Source: Actinophytocola sp044466355
GTDB taxonomy: Bacteria > Actinomycetota > Actinomycetes > Mycobacteriales > Pseudonocardiaceae
Assembly (NCBI RefSeq): GCF_044466355.1
Contig: NZ_JBITMQ010000018.1
Coordinates: 124,001-188,000, forward strand
DNA: 64,000 bases
Reading direction: 5' to 3'
The notes under the pieces were generated by a model. The model did not search any database, was not told the DNA's origin, and saw only the letters and a program-made list of their open reading frames with translations. Made by a program: the position numbers and the translations under genes. Below, piece by piece: positions 33,399-41,718 of the stretch. Each line of letters starts with the position of its first letter. Positions within the stretch are counted from its first letter, which is position 1.

Positions 33399-34628
33399 AT
33401 GACGGTCGAGTTCCAGCTCGACAACGCCCTGCCCCGGCCGCTCGCCGAGGTTCTGCGGCCGGAGCTGGCTAGCCTTGCCACGGAGGTCATCGACGAGATA
33501 CGCGCCAAAATCCCCAACTACGCGCGACCGCTCGACGGCCCGTACGGCAAGTCCATCCAGGCAGGCGTGCACTACGCGCTGACCTTGTTCATCGAACAGA
33601 TCGCGAATCCCGACGCGTCCGCGCACAAATGCTACGAGGTCCACCAGAAACTCGGCCAGAACGAGATGCGTGAAGGCCGCAGCCTCGACGACCTGCAGGC
33701 CGCGTACCGCATCGGCGCACGCGTGTCGTGGCGGCGGGTGATGCGGATCGGCAAGCGGAACGGGCTGTCGTCCGCGGTGATGTCGCAGCTCGCCGACTCC
33801 GTGTTCGCCTACATGGACAAGCTCGCGTCGGTCGCGCTCGACGGGTACCTCGAGGCCAAGGCCACCTCGGCGGGCGCGCTGGAGACGTGGCGGCGCCGGC
33901 TCCTCGGCATGGTCCTGCAGACCCCGCCCGCGCCGCCCGCCGCGATCGCTGAGCTGGCGCAGCTGATCGGGTGGAGCGTGCCGGAGAAGGCGTCGCCGAT
34001 CGCCGTCCACACACTGCCCGGCACCGGCCACAACCAGCGCAAACCCACCCTGGAAGCGGACGTGCTCGCCGACCTCGACGGCATCGAGCCGCGACTGCTG
34101 GTGCCCGGCGAGGTGACCGACGCGCGGCTCGCGGTGATCCGGGCCGCGCTGCCGCAGTGCCGCCTCGCCATCGGCCCGGCCGTGCGGCTGGACTCGGTCG
34201 CGTACGCGTTGCGGTGGGCGCGCAAGGCGTTGACGCTCGCGCAGCAGGGGGTGCTGCCGGACCGGCAGGTGATCCGCTGCGAACAGCACCTGTCGACGGT
34301 GCTCGTGCATTCCGACGACCGGCTGCTCACCACCCTGCGGGACCGGCTGCTGGCGCCGTTGCGCGGGCTGACCACCAAGCAGCGGGAACGCATGCTGGAG
34401 ACGTTGCGGGCGTGGCTGGACGTGCAGGGCAGCGTGCCGGACATGGCGGCGCTGCTGGACGTGCACCCGCAGACCGTGCGCTACCGGATGCGGCAGCTGG
34501 AGCAGGCTCTCGGCGCGCTGCTGCACGACCCGCACCAGCGGTTCGAACTGGAACTGGTACTGCGCGCCACCCCACCACGGCGCCGCGACCACGAGGTGGT
34601 ACTCCCGGCACAGCGCGACCGCCGCTAG
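33399..34628 (+). CDS. PucR-family helix-turn-helix regulator
   Basis: A 409-residue regulator. The N-terminal half (EVIDEIRAKIPNYARPLDGP; YRIGARVSWRRVMRIG) matches the RsbRD/PucR sensor region common in actinobacteria; the middle holds a GGDEF-like degenerate region; the C-terminus has the PucR helix-turn-helix (LLDVHPQTVRYRMRQLEQAL). ATG at 33399. It is not next to purine or fatty-acid genes, so its regulon cannot be inferred from context. The downstream zinc-ribbon gene starts within about 10 bases and may be co-transcribed. Confidence 0.9.
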   Translation: MTVEFQLDNALPRPLAEVLRPELASLATEVIDEIRAKIPNYARPLDGPYGKSIQAGVHYALTLFIEQIANPDASAHKCYEVHQKLGQNEMREGRSLDDLQAAYRIGARVSWRRVMRIGKRNGLSSAVMSQLADSVFAYMDKLASVALDGYLEAKATSAGALETWRRRLLGMVLQTPPAPPAAIAELAQLIGWSVPEKASPIAVHTLPGTGHNQRKPTLEADVLADLDGIEPRLLVPGEVTDARLAVIRAALPQCRLAIGPAVRLDSVAYALRWARKALTLAQQGVLPDRQVIRCEQHLSTVLVHSDDRLLTTLRDRLLAPLRGLTTKQRERMLETLRAWLDVQGSVPDMAALLDVHPQTVRYRMRQLEQALGALLHDPHQRFELELVLRATPPRRRDHEVVLPAQRDRR

Positions 34629-34638
34629 TGCTGTGTGC

Positions 34639-35004
34639 ATGATGGTGCCCGTGACCACCGACGAGGAGCGCGAATCGCTGGCACAGGAGTTGCTCCGGCT
34701 GAGCCTTCCTGAGCTGGTGGACGTACTTCGCCGTGTGCTGCCCGTGCACGCGGAGCAGGACGGCACGGTGCCCACCACGCTGGCCCTCGCCAAGATCTTC
34801 CGGCTACCAGGCCAAGACGGGGCCACGACCGAGCCGCTCATCGAGGCGGTCGCCTGGCCGGACCGGCACCACTACGACGGTGGCTTCGGGCCGGAGCCTG
34901 CCAACCACGAGCAGGGCACCTGCCCCGGCTGCGGCCTCGAAGTGGCCGCCACGGCCAAGCGGGCCTTCTGCCCTCTGTGCGGAACGCTCTGCTGGCTCAC
35001 CTGA
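34639..35004 (+). CDS. Small zinc-ribbon protein, unknown
   Basis: About 121 residues. The C-terminus carries two Cys pairs, CPGCGLEVAATAKRAFCPLC in the last third, which form a likely zinc ribbon, followed by GTLCWLT. The N-terminal half is helical and acidic (SLAQELLRLSLPELVDVLRR). The start is uncertain; ATGs at 34639 and 34642 and GTGs at 34633, 34645 and 34651 are all in frame and none has a clear ribosome-binding site. It ends at a strong terminator. Confidence 0.65.
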   Translation: MMVPVTTDEERESLAQELLRLSLPELVDVLRRVLPVHAEQDGTVPTTLALAKIFRLPGQDGATTEPLIEAVAWPDRHHYDGGFGPEPANHEQGTCPGCGLEVAATAKRAFCPLCGTLCWLT

Positions 35005-35009
35005 CGCGA

Positions 35010-35053
35010 GAAGGACCTCTTCCTCACAGTTGGGTGCGAGGAAGAGGTCCTTC
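35010..35053. terminator. Convergent-gene hairpin terminator
   Basis: GAAGGACCTCTTCCTC pairs perfectly (16 bp) with GAGGAAGAGGTCCTTC over a 12-base loop. It separates the zinc-ribbon gene from the convergent secreted-protein gene. Confidence 0.85.
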
Positions 35054-35061
35054 AGCGTGGG

Positions 35062-35988
35062 TCAGACGACGACGGCCGCGTGCCAGCGGTCCGACAGTTG
35101 CTGGCCCTGTGTCGGGGCGAAGTTGCGCGGGGTCTGGAAGCCGCCCAGGTTGGTGACCGGGTCGTTCAGGACCAGGCTGTTCTCGCCGGACGGCGACGGC
35201 AGGCCCTGCTTGAGGTTCACCGCGCCGGACAGCAGGCCGAACAGGCCGCAGCCGGTGGCGCCGGGCACCGCGAACGTGGTGTCGGCCTGGGAGGCACCGG
35301 ACAGCGACAGGTAGCCCATCTCACCGGTCGGGTTCGCGGTGCCGTCCGCGTCGAAGCGCACGAAGCGGGGCGCCGGGCGGGCGGTGTTCGCGGGCTTCAG
35401 CAGGATCGGGTTGCTGTTCGAACCGATGTGGCAGTTCGGGTCCAGGAACGGGTTGCTGAGCTTGATCTTCACCGGCAGGGTCACGATCGGCGTGCCGCTG
35501 CCCGCGCCGGCGGCGAGGTTGAAGTCCCTCGGCGCACCCGCGGACTGGATGGTCGCGGTGACCCGGTTGAGCGGGCTGTTCTCCACGCGCTCGCAGATGT
35601 CGGAGATGACCGGGATGTCGCTCGGGCACATCAGGCCGAGCAGGCCGCCGGGGATCTCGACCGGGGCGCCGATGACCGCGCCGCCCGTCGGGGCCACGAC
35701 CGAGTACACGCCGCCCTGGTTGAGCACGCCCGCCTGCAGGTCGGTGGCGCCGGTGGTCAGCGTGGTCTCGCCGATCGTGAACGTGCCGGTGGTGGCGCTG
35801 GACGACAGGCACAGCGCCGCCACGGTCGCCCCGTCGGCGGCGAGCATGGCGGGGTCGTCGACCGGGCACCGGCTCAGCGGGGCCCACGCGCCCGCGAGCG
35901 TGTCGGCCGACGCGGACGTGCCGACCGAGAGCAACGACGCGGCGACCGCCGCGACGGCCACGATAACCGTTCTTCGTATTCGGGACAC
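35062..35988 (-). CDS. Secreted protein, unknown
   Basis: A 308-residue exported protein with a clear signal peptide (TVIVAVAAVAASLLSVGTSASA) and beta-rich mature sequence. It has eight or so cysteines, including CPVDDPAML, MCPSDIPVISDICER and ATGCGLFGLLSG, probably disulphide-bonded. No family is recognised with confidence. It is the last of three leftward secreted-protein genes beyond the mce operon. Start at 35988 is directly followed by the signal. Confidence 0.8.
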   Translation of the reverse strand: MSRIRRTVIVAVAAVAASLLSVGTSASADTLAGAWAPLSRCPVDDPAMLAADGATVAALCLSSSATTGTFTIGETTLTTGATDLQAGVLNQGGVYSVVAPTGGAVIGAPVEIPGGLLGLMCPSDIPVISDICERVENSPLNRVTATIQSAGAPRDFNLAAGAGSGTPIVTLPVKIKLSNPFLDPNCHIGSNSNPILLKPANTARPAPRFVRFDADGTANPTGEMGYLSLSGASQADTTFAVPGATGCGLFGLLSGAVNLKQGLPSPSGENSLVLNDPVTNLGGFQTPRNFAPTQGQQLSDRWHAAVVV

Positions 35989-36054
35989 AGGTCACCTCTC
36001 ACAGGGGGAACAGCAGATTTCTCCGTCACGCTGGAAAAGCAGGAAAAACGTGGC

Positions 36055-37452
36055 TCATGGCGCCGGGTACTTCGGGTCCACCGGTTCCGCGGGCGGGCAG
36101 CCGCTGTTGTTGCCGGTGACCGCACAGACCGGGCCCTGATAGAGCCGGACATGGTTGCCCGGCCCCGAGATCAGGCCGGTGAGAATGGGGTCGAGGTCCT
36201 CGGTGACCCCGCAGCCGCTGAACGGCGGGATCGTCACGGTGCCCATCAGCGGGCCGCCCTTGGTGATCGAGTACTTGTCCGGTCCGCTGTAGGACGCGGT
36301 GAACACGGCGTCGATGGGCACCGCGGACCGGCAGTCGGGCCCGACCGGCACGGGAACGCCGTTGACGCGCGCCTCGATGATCTGGGCGGACAGCTTCACG
36401 TTGACCTTGGTCAGACCCTCGTACTCACCGGGCCGCCCGGGGATCGGGGTCAGCTTCGACCACTGGTGGACGTCCGCGAGCCCGATCTGGGTCAACTGCA
36501 TGGTGCCGGTGGCCGGCACGAAACCGAACGCGAAGAACGACCCCGTCGCGGGCGGGTACTTCGGCTCGCCGTCCAGCTCGGGCAGCACGAGCGCGTCCTG
36601 GCACCCCACCGGCGGCTTCTCCGGGCACCTGTTGATCATGAGGTTCGTCGCCGCGATGTTGATCGTGCCCGTCGGCTGGTAGACCGCCGCGTCCAGTTTC
36701 GCGATGTTGGCGCGCCCGTTCACCTTCGCGCAGAACGGGGTCCGGTACACCGGGGGTGTGTCCGGGAGGCGGTAGCACTCCGGTGGCGGCGGCGCGGCGA
36801 CGGACGGCGCGGTGGCCGACGGCGCGCCCCGGTCCGGCTGTCCCGGCTCCTCGGGCGCCGGCGACGGGACCCGCTCCGGCGTCCTCGGCGGCGCCCCGAC
36901 CGGGACGACCGCGAGCTCGGCGGTCTCGGCGGGGTCGAGCACGCAGGTCAGGCCGGCGACGGGTGGCTCGGTCGGCGTGCCGTCCGCGGCGTACCCGGTG
37001 ATCGCGACGGTCAGGTCGCCCGCGGCGAACGTCACCTGGCCCGCCGAGGGCGGGGTCACCGGCGGGGCGGTGACGGTGCCGCCCAGCACCACGGGGTCGG
37101 CGAGCGGCACCGGGTCGGACACCGCCGACCACCTCTCGGGGTGCACGTCGAGCCTGGTCACGGCCGTGACGCTGGCCGCGCCCGGCAGGCCGGCGAGCGC
37201 CGTGGCCGGGACCGTCACCGCAAGACCGACGTCGACGGGTTCGACCGGCGCACCGACCACGCCCGCGGCCGGGAGCGTCGCGGTGACCCGCAGCGTGACC
37301 GGGCCCGCCTCGCCGCACACGTAGTCGAGCGAGGTGTCGATCACCTGCGGTTCGCCGTGCAGCGGTTCCCGTTGCGCCCCGGCGTTGCCGGGCACGACCA
37401 CGAGCGAGATCGCCACGCCCGCGATGACCAGCGCCCGTCGGTTCCGCCTCAT
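36055..37452 (-). CDS. Secreted DUF6801-like protein
   Basis: A 465-residue exported protein. The ATG at 37452 begins a signal peptide (ALVIAGVAISLVVVPGNAGA). The first domain, from LDYVCGEAGPVTLRVTATLP to about residue 140, resembles DUF6801, a beta-sandwich of actinomycete cell-surface proteins. A Pro-rich linker follows, then a second beta-rich domain with paired cysteines (NLMINRCPEKPPVGCQDALV). Function unknown. It lies between the two other secreted genes, 80 bases after the 37533 gene. Confidence 0.8.
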   Translation of the reverse strand: MRRNRRALVIAGVAISLVVVPGNAGAQREPLHGEPQVIDTSLDYVCGEAGPVTLRVTATLPAAGVVGAPVEPVDVGLAVTVPATALAGLPGAASVTAVTRLDVHPERWSAVSDPVPLADPVVLGGTVTAPPVTPPSAGQVTFAAGDLTVAITGYAADGTPTEPPVAGLTCVLDPAETAELAVVPVGAPPRTPERVPSPAPEEPGQPDRGAPSATAPSVAAPPPPECYRLPDTPPVYRTPFCAKVNGRANIAKLDAAVYQPTGTINIAATNLMINRCPEKPPVGCQDALVLPELDGEPKYPPATGSFFAFGFVPATGTMQLTQIGLADVHQWSKLTPIPGRPGEYEGLTKVNVKLSAQIIEARVNGVPVPVGPDCRSAVPIDAVFTASYSGPDKYSITKGGPLMGTVTIPPFSGCGVTEDLDPILTGLISGPGNHVRLYQGPVCAVTGNNSGCPPAEPVDPKYPAP

Positions 37453-37532
37453 GTACCCGCCTTTCGGGAGTGTGCGGGGCCTGCCCGGGTGGTTCACCGA
37501 GCAGGCCCCGCCGTTCTACGCGCCGGTCACCG

Positions 37533-38150
37533 TCATGCCGGGAGCACGATCAGCCCGGGGTCGACGACGAAGGTGCCCGCGAACCCGGCCGCCTCGCCCT
37601 GGCTGATCAGCCCGAGGCAGTCGTTGGCCGGGTCGACGTAGCTGACCGTCAGCGTCTGGTCCGCCAGTACTTCCAGTTCGTTCGTGTCGTTGTCGAAGGT
37701 GGCGTTCACGTAACCGGTGACCGTCGCCTCGCAGGACGGGCCCGAGATGTCCGCATCGATGTTGATGATGCGGCCGGTCGTGAGGCCGCCGCTGTGCGTG
37801 TCGCCGTGCAGCTCCCACGTGCCCTGGTGCGTCACCGTGAACGTGAGACCGAACGGGCCGGAGCAGTTGTTGAACTGCGTGCTGCCGGGCGGGAGCGTGG
37901 CGATCGGGTCCGGTACGGCGGGGCCGAGGTTCGCCGTACCCGCCGCCGACGCCGAATCGCAGGTCAGCTGGATTCCGGAGGCCGTGGTCAGTACCGTCAC
38001 GCCTGCCTGGCCGGTGAAGTTCCCGCCCGTGCCACCGTCGTCCCGCGCGACGTTCCACGTCGCGGGCAGCGCCGAGGCGGTCCCAGCGATGACGGTCGTC
38101 GCGACCAGAGCCACCCCGGTGGCAATGGCGCCAATCAATCGTCCGCGCAT
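37533..38150 (-). CDS. Secreted beta-rich protein, unknown
   Basis: A 205-residue exported protein. The ATG at 38150 has AAGGAA 7 bases upstream and starts a signal peptide (LIGAIATGVALVATTVIAGTASA). The mature part is rich in Thr, Gly and Asn with five or six cysteines (LTCDSASAAG, FNNCSGPFG, GPSCEATVTG, NDCLGLISQ), typical of surface-exposed beta domains. The 184-base A+T-rich region in front carries a candidate operator shared with the mce promoter. Confidence 0.8.
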   Translation of the reverse strand: MRGRLIGAIATGVALVATTVIAGTASALPATWNVARDDGGTGGNFTGQAGVTVLTTASGIQLTCDSASAAGTANLGPAVPDPIATLPPGSTQFNNCSGPFGLTFTVTHQGTWELHGDTHSGGLTTGRIINIDADISGPSCEATVTGYVNATFDNDTNELEVLADQTLTVSYVDPANDCLGLISQGEAAGFAGTFVVDPGLIVLPA

Positions 38151-38221
38151 GTGCTCGTTCCTTTCCGTGGGGATTACTACGGAAGGCAATTTCGGCTTTT
38201 CGAAGCCCTCGCACAAAAGAC

Positions 38222-38237
38222 GTTACCTGCCAGTAAC
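38222..38237 (-). promoter_or_regulatory. Candidate operator upstream of the secreted-protein genes
   Basis: GTTACCTGCCAGTAAC has 5-base inverted arms. Read on the minus strand, its core TACTGGCAGGTA differs at two positions from the site TACTGGCGAGTA upstream of mkl. It lies 72 bases before the start of the 37533-38150 gene. Confidence 0.45.
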
Positions 38238-38334
38238 AGCTATCGCAATTGCCTGCCATAAAGGATCATGTCTATTTTTCTCCATTCTTCTGAATGAACA
38301 GTCCGGGTCAATTTTCTTGTCACTTCGTGATAAT

Positions 38335-38931
38335 TCAGCGGGGCGCCATGTCGGTTATCACCCAATGTCCGCCCTCGCGTTTGGCGGTCACGGACAACTG
38401 CGCTGCCGCGGCGTTCGTGGTGTTCGTGTCGACACGGGTCGCGGACTGGTCGAGGAACACCAGCAGCCGGGCCCGGTCACCGTCCAGCGACTGCACGGCC
38501 GAATGGACGACACGGGTGGTGAGCACGAGTTTCTGGCCGGGCGCCTTGTCCCGCACCTCGGCGAACAACCTGTCGTAGGTCTCGAGCGCCTCGCCGCGGA
38601 GCACCGCGTCGGCGGCCTGCTCGGTCACCTCGGTCTTGTCGTAGGAATACGAGAAGATCTGGTTGAGCGCGCTCGTGACCGCGGCGCTCACCTCCGCGGT
38701 GCGGCCCGTGTCGACCAGCGCGCTGTTCTGCGCGGCACCGGCGGAACGCAGGTCGTTCGCGGCGACGAGCGCCCACGTCCCGGCACCGGTCAGCAGCGCG
38801 GCGAGCACGCCGAGCGCCACCACGACCCGGCGCGGCCGGAAGAACCCGGTCGGCTCCGGCGGACCGGGCTCCTCCTCCGGCGGGTCGACCTCGGTGTCGA
38901 CCACGTCCTCCTCGTCGAGCTGTGCGGTCAT
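38335..38931 (-). CDS. Mce-associated membrane protein 2
   Basis: A 198-residue protein with an acidic cytoplasmic N-terminus, one membrane helix (VVVALGVLAALLTGAGTWALV) and an extracytoplasmic NTF2-like domain, as in the Mas proteins encoded at the end of actinobacterial mce operons. In mycobacteria such proteins stabilise the Mce complex. ATG at 38931 overlaps the stop of the preceding Mas gene by 4 bases. Last gene of the mce operon. Confidence 0.85.
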   Translation of the reverse strand: MTAQLDEEDVVDTEVDPPEEEPGPPEPTGFFRPRRVVVALGVLAALLTGAGTWALVAANDLRSAGAAQNSALVDTGRTAEVSAAVTSALNQIFSYSYDKTEVTEQAADAVLRGEALETYDRLFAEVRDKAPGQKLVLTTRVVHSAVQSLDGDRARLLVFLDQSATRVDTNTTNAAAAQLSVTAKREGGHWVITDMAPR

Positions 38932-39431
38932 CGTTCCCCCAACGGCACCTGGTCCAGGGCGGACAGCTTCCACTCACCGTCCACACGCGACATCCCGGCG
39001 ACGAACCGGTTGCGTTTCGACGCGGGCGGCGAACCGTCCTTGGCGGTCGAGATCTCCACGGACACCAGCAACTTCGCCGCCCCGGCCCGGGTGTCCAGCT
39101 CGCTGACGGCCGCGTCGAGCACCCGGCCGGTGGCGACCGTGGCGTTGTCCGTCAATTGCCTGCGGACCGTGGCGTCGGTGGCGGCGAGCTCGTCGCGCAG
39201 CGCGCCGGTCGAGACCGCGAGCCACTTGTCGATGCCGCCGTCGACGTCGTGGTAGTCCAACGTGGTCAGCGTGGCCACGTGCGTGCGGCCCGCGGCCAGC
39301 ACCTCGTCGCGGGCGGTGGCGTAGGCCAGCGAGTCGTCCCGCGACGCCTGCCACCAGGTCCAGCCACCCCACCCGGCGAACGCGAGCGCCAGCACGACGA
39401 CACCGAGCATCACCTTCACTTGCCGAGCCAC
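38928..39431 (-). CDS. Mce-associated membrane protein 1
   Basis: A 167-residue Mas-type protein with a single N-terminal helix (VMLGVVVLALAFAGWGGWTWW) and a domain with the usual YATARDEVLAAGRTHVATL and the closing GEWKLSAL. GTG at 39431 has GGAGGAG 5 bases upstream; a second GTG at 39419 overlaps the mceF stop as GTGA and is also possible. It is coupled to both neighbours. Confidence 0.85.
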   Translation of the reverse strand: MARQVKVMLGVVVLALAFAGWGGWTWWQASRDDSLAYATARDEVLAAGRTHVATLTTLDYHDVDGGIDKWLAVSTGALRDELAATDATVRRQLTDNATVATGRVLDAAVSELDTRAGAAKLLVSVEISTAKDGSPPASKRNRFVAGMSRVDGEWKLSALDQVPLGER

Positions 39432-40627
39432 AACAACTCCTCCAGGTCGGAGACCAGCGCGAGGTCCGGCGCGCCGAGCGGGCCGGGCAGCCGGGCACCG
39501 CCACCGGGCACCGCGGGGGTCGGCACCCCGTTGTCCGGCACGTTCTGCGAGCCGCGGACCAGCCGTGGGTCGCCGTACGGGAGCGTGCACGCGGTCGAGA
39601 GGTCCAGCGGCGCGGGCGTGACGTCCTCGCCCGGCCGGTGCGGCGTGTCGTACCCGGACACGCACGGCATCGGGTCCCCGAAGTTGAGGACGATCGACAG
39701 GTTCCCGCTCTCCGGCGTGATCGACGTCGAGGTGGCGGCGACCGCCTTCGGCACGTTCACGAACAGCTGTCGCATGCCCGCGATCCGCGACTCGAAGATC
39801 TCCGACGTGGTCACCAGGTTCGCCACCAGCACCGACAGGCCCGGGTTGGTGTCGGTCAGCAGCGCGGACAGCTGGGTGGCGGCGGCGGGCGCGGCGCCGA
39901 TCAGCTCACGCAGGTCGCCGTCGGCGTTCGCCAGCTCGTCCGCGAACAGCTTCGCGTTGCCCGCGAACGACCGCCAGGCGTCCGACGAGTCCAGCTGTGT
40001 GCGCAGCACGATCGCGCCGTCGTCGATCAGCTTCGTGGTCTGCGGCAGGTGCCTGCCCGCCTCGTCGGTGAACGAGATGGTCGAGTCGACCAGCAGGCTC
40101 AGGCTCGGACCGGTGTCGTTCATCGCCGTGTACAGCTCGTCGACCACCACGCGCAGCGACTCGGTCGGCACCGACCGGTTGAAGTCGGACAGGTTGCCGA
40201 GCAGCGTGGTGACCGGCATCGGCACGGTCGTCGACTCCTTCGGGATCACCGCCCCGTCCTCGAGGTACGGCCCGCCGTCACCGCGTGGCTGCAGGTCGAC
40301 GTACTGCTCACCGATCGCGGACCGGTTCGCCACCACGGCCGAGCTGTCGACCGGGACACGGGGCGCGTCCTCGTCGAGCAGGAGGTCGGCCTCCATGCCG
40401 TCGTCGGTGAGCCGTAGCTCGCCGACCCGGCCGATCGCCACGCCGCGGTAGGTGACCTCGCTGTTGGTGAACAGGCCGCCGCCGTCGTCGAGCTGCAGCC
40501 GCACGGTGTATGTGCCACTGCCGAAGAGCCGGTCGAGCCCGGCGTAGTTGGCGCCGACGAACGCGACCGCCGCCAGCGCGAGCACCACGAACGCGAGCAC
40601 CTGCACCCGCACCGTTCTCGTCAGCAT
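39416..40627 (-). CDS. mceF: MceF-type MCE protein
   Basis: Sixth MCE protein of the operon, 403 residues. One N-terminal membrane helix is followed by the MlaD/MCE domain (about 38-115: YTVRLQLDDGGGLFTNSEVT, ANRSAIGEQYVDLQP), a long helical region that builds the hydrophobic tunnel, and a Pro-rich end. Together the six MCE proteins form the lipid shuttle across the cell envelope. The ATG overlaps the mceE stop by one base (TGATG). Confidence 0.93.
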   Translation of the reverse strand: MLTRTVRVQVLAFVVLALAAVAFVGANYAGLDRLFGSGTYTVRLQLDDGGGLFTNSEVTYRGVAIGRVGELRLTDDGMEADLLLDEDAPRVPVDSSAVVANRSAIGEQYVDLQPRGDGGPYLEDGAVIPKESTTVPMPVTTLLGNLSDFNRSVPTESLRVVVDELYTAMNDTGPSLSLLVDSTISFTDEAGRHLPQTTKLIDDGAIVLRTQLDSSDAWRSFAGNAKLFADELANADGDLRELIGAAPAAATQLSALLTDTNPGLSVLVANLVTTSEIFESRIAGMRQLFVNVPKAVAATSTSITPESGNLSIVLNFGDPMPCVSGYDTPHRPGEDVTPAPLDLSTACTLPYGDPRLVRGSQNVPDNGVPTPAVPGGGARLPGPLGAPDLALVSDLEELLWLGK

Positions 40628-41652
40628 CAGTTGCCCCCTTCCGGGATCGGCAGGGGCGGGAGCGGATCCGTGAACTCCGGATAGACCTGCATGGAGAAGA
40701 AGACGTTGATGTAGTCGCCCTTCGTCGCGTCGAGGACCGCGTCGGTGAACGGGAACGTGGGCAGGATCTCCAGTGCCCGAGGCAGGTCCTGGCCCGCGTC
40801 GGCGAGCCGGTTGAGCACCGGGGCGAGCGCCGTCAGGTCGGCGACCATGTCGTCGCGGCTGCGTTCGATCGTGTCGACGGCGACGTCCGAGAGCGTGTCG
40901 AGCGACTGCAGCATGGTGACGAGCGCGCTGCGCTGCTCGGTCAGCGCCCGCAGACCGGGCGTGAGGTCGGTGAGCGCGCCGCGGATCTGCTCGTTGCGGC
41001 CCGCGAGCGTGGCCGACAGCTGGTTGAGCCCGTCGAGCGCGGTCGTGATGTCCCCGCGGTGCGCGTCGAGGTGCGTCACCAGTTCGTCCACGTTGGCCAG
41101 GAAGGCCTTGATCTCCGGTTCGTTGCCGGACAACGCCTTGCTCAGCTCCTGGTTGATGGTCCGCAGCTGGCCGATGCCGCCGCCGTTGAGCAGCAGCGAC
41201 AGCGCGCCGAAGACCTCCTCGACCTCGGTGTGCCGGTTCGTGCGGTCGGCGGTGATCACCGCGCCGTCGGCCAGCTTCTCCTGGTTGGTGCTGCCCACCG
41301 GGGCCGCCAGCTCGACGAACTTCTCGCCCAGCAGGCTCGACTGGCGCAGGCTCGCGGTCGCGTCGGACGGCAGCCGGACGTCACCGTTGACGGCGACCAC
41401 GACCTGCGGCGTCCACCGGTCCGCACCGCCCAGTTCGATCGACTCGACCCGGCCGACGACCACGTCGTTGACCTTCACCGCGGCGTGCGGCACGAGGTCG
41501 AGCACGTCGGCGAACTCGACGGTGACGCGGTACGGGTGGTCGCCGAGGTCCGCGCCGCCGGGCAGCGGCAGGTCGTAGATGCCGCTCGTGCCGGTCGAGG
41601 TGCACCCGGCGAGCGCGAGCACCGCGGCACACGCGGCGAGGATGCGTTTCAT
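40627..41652 (-). CDS. mceE: MceE-type MCE lipoprotein
   Basis: Fifth MCE protein, 341 residues, with a lipobox LALAGC (Cys17) as in other MceE/LprK proteins, so it is the lipid-anchored member. The MCE domain starts YRVTVEFADVLDLVPHAAV and includes LRQSSLLGEKFVELAAP. The 61 bases in front are one of two repeated hairpin spacers of this operon, with the stem ending right at the ATG. Confidence 0.94.
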   Translation of the reverse strand: MKRILAACAAVLALAGCTSTGTSGIYDLPLPGGADLGDHPYRVTVEFADVLDLVPHAAVKVNDVVVGRVESIELGGADRWTPQVVVAVNGDVRLPSDATASLRQSSLLGEKFVELAAPVGSTNQEKLADGAVITADRTNRHTEVEEVFGALSLLLNGGGIGQLRTINQELSKALSGNEPEIKAFLANVDELVTHLDAHRGDITTALDGLNQLSATLAGRNEQIRGALTDLTPGLRALTEQRSALVTMLQSLDTLSDVAVDTIERSRDDMVADLTALAPVLNRLADAGQDLPRALEILPTFPFTDAVLDATKGDYINVFFSMQVYPEFTDPLPPLPIPEGGN

Positions 41653-41718
41653 GCCGCCCCCTCGCAGGCTCCGGGGCGCCGCGGTGCTCGGTCATTCGCT
41701 CCGCAAGCTCTGCTCATC
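41653..41718 (-). repeat. Repeated structured spacer before mceE (copy E)
   Basis: About 79% identical to the spacer before mceA at 45983-46048. In the transcript a stem of 6 bp (CGCCCC with GGGGCG) encloses the 12-base loop GGAGCCUGCGAG and sits on the ribosome-binding region up to the ATG. The half nearest the mceD stop includes GAGCTTGCGGAGCGAAT, which is unchanged in both copies. Confidence 0.8.
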
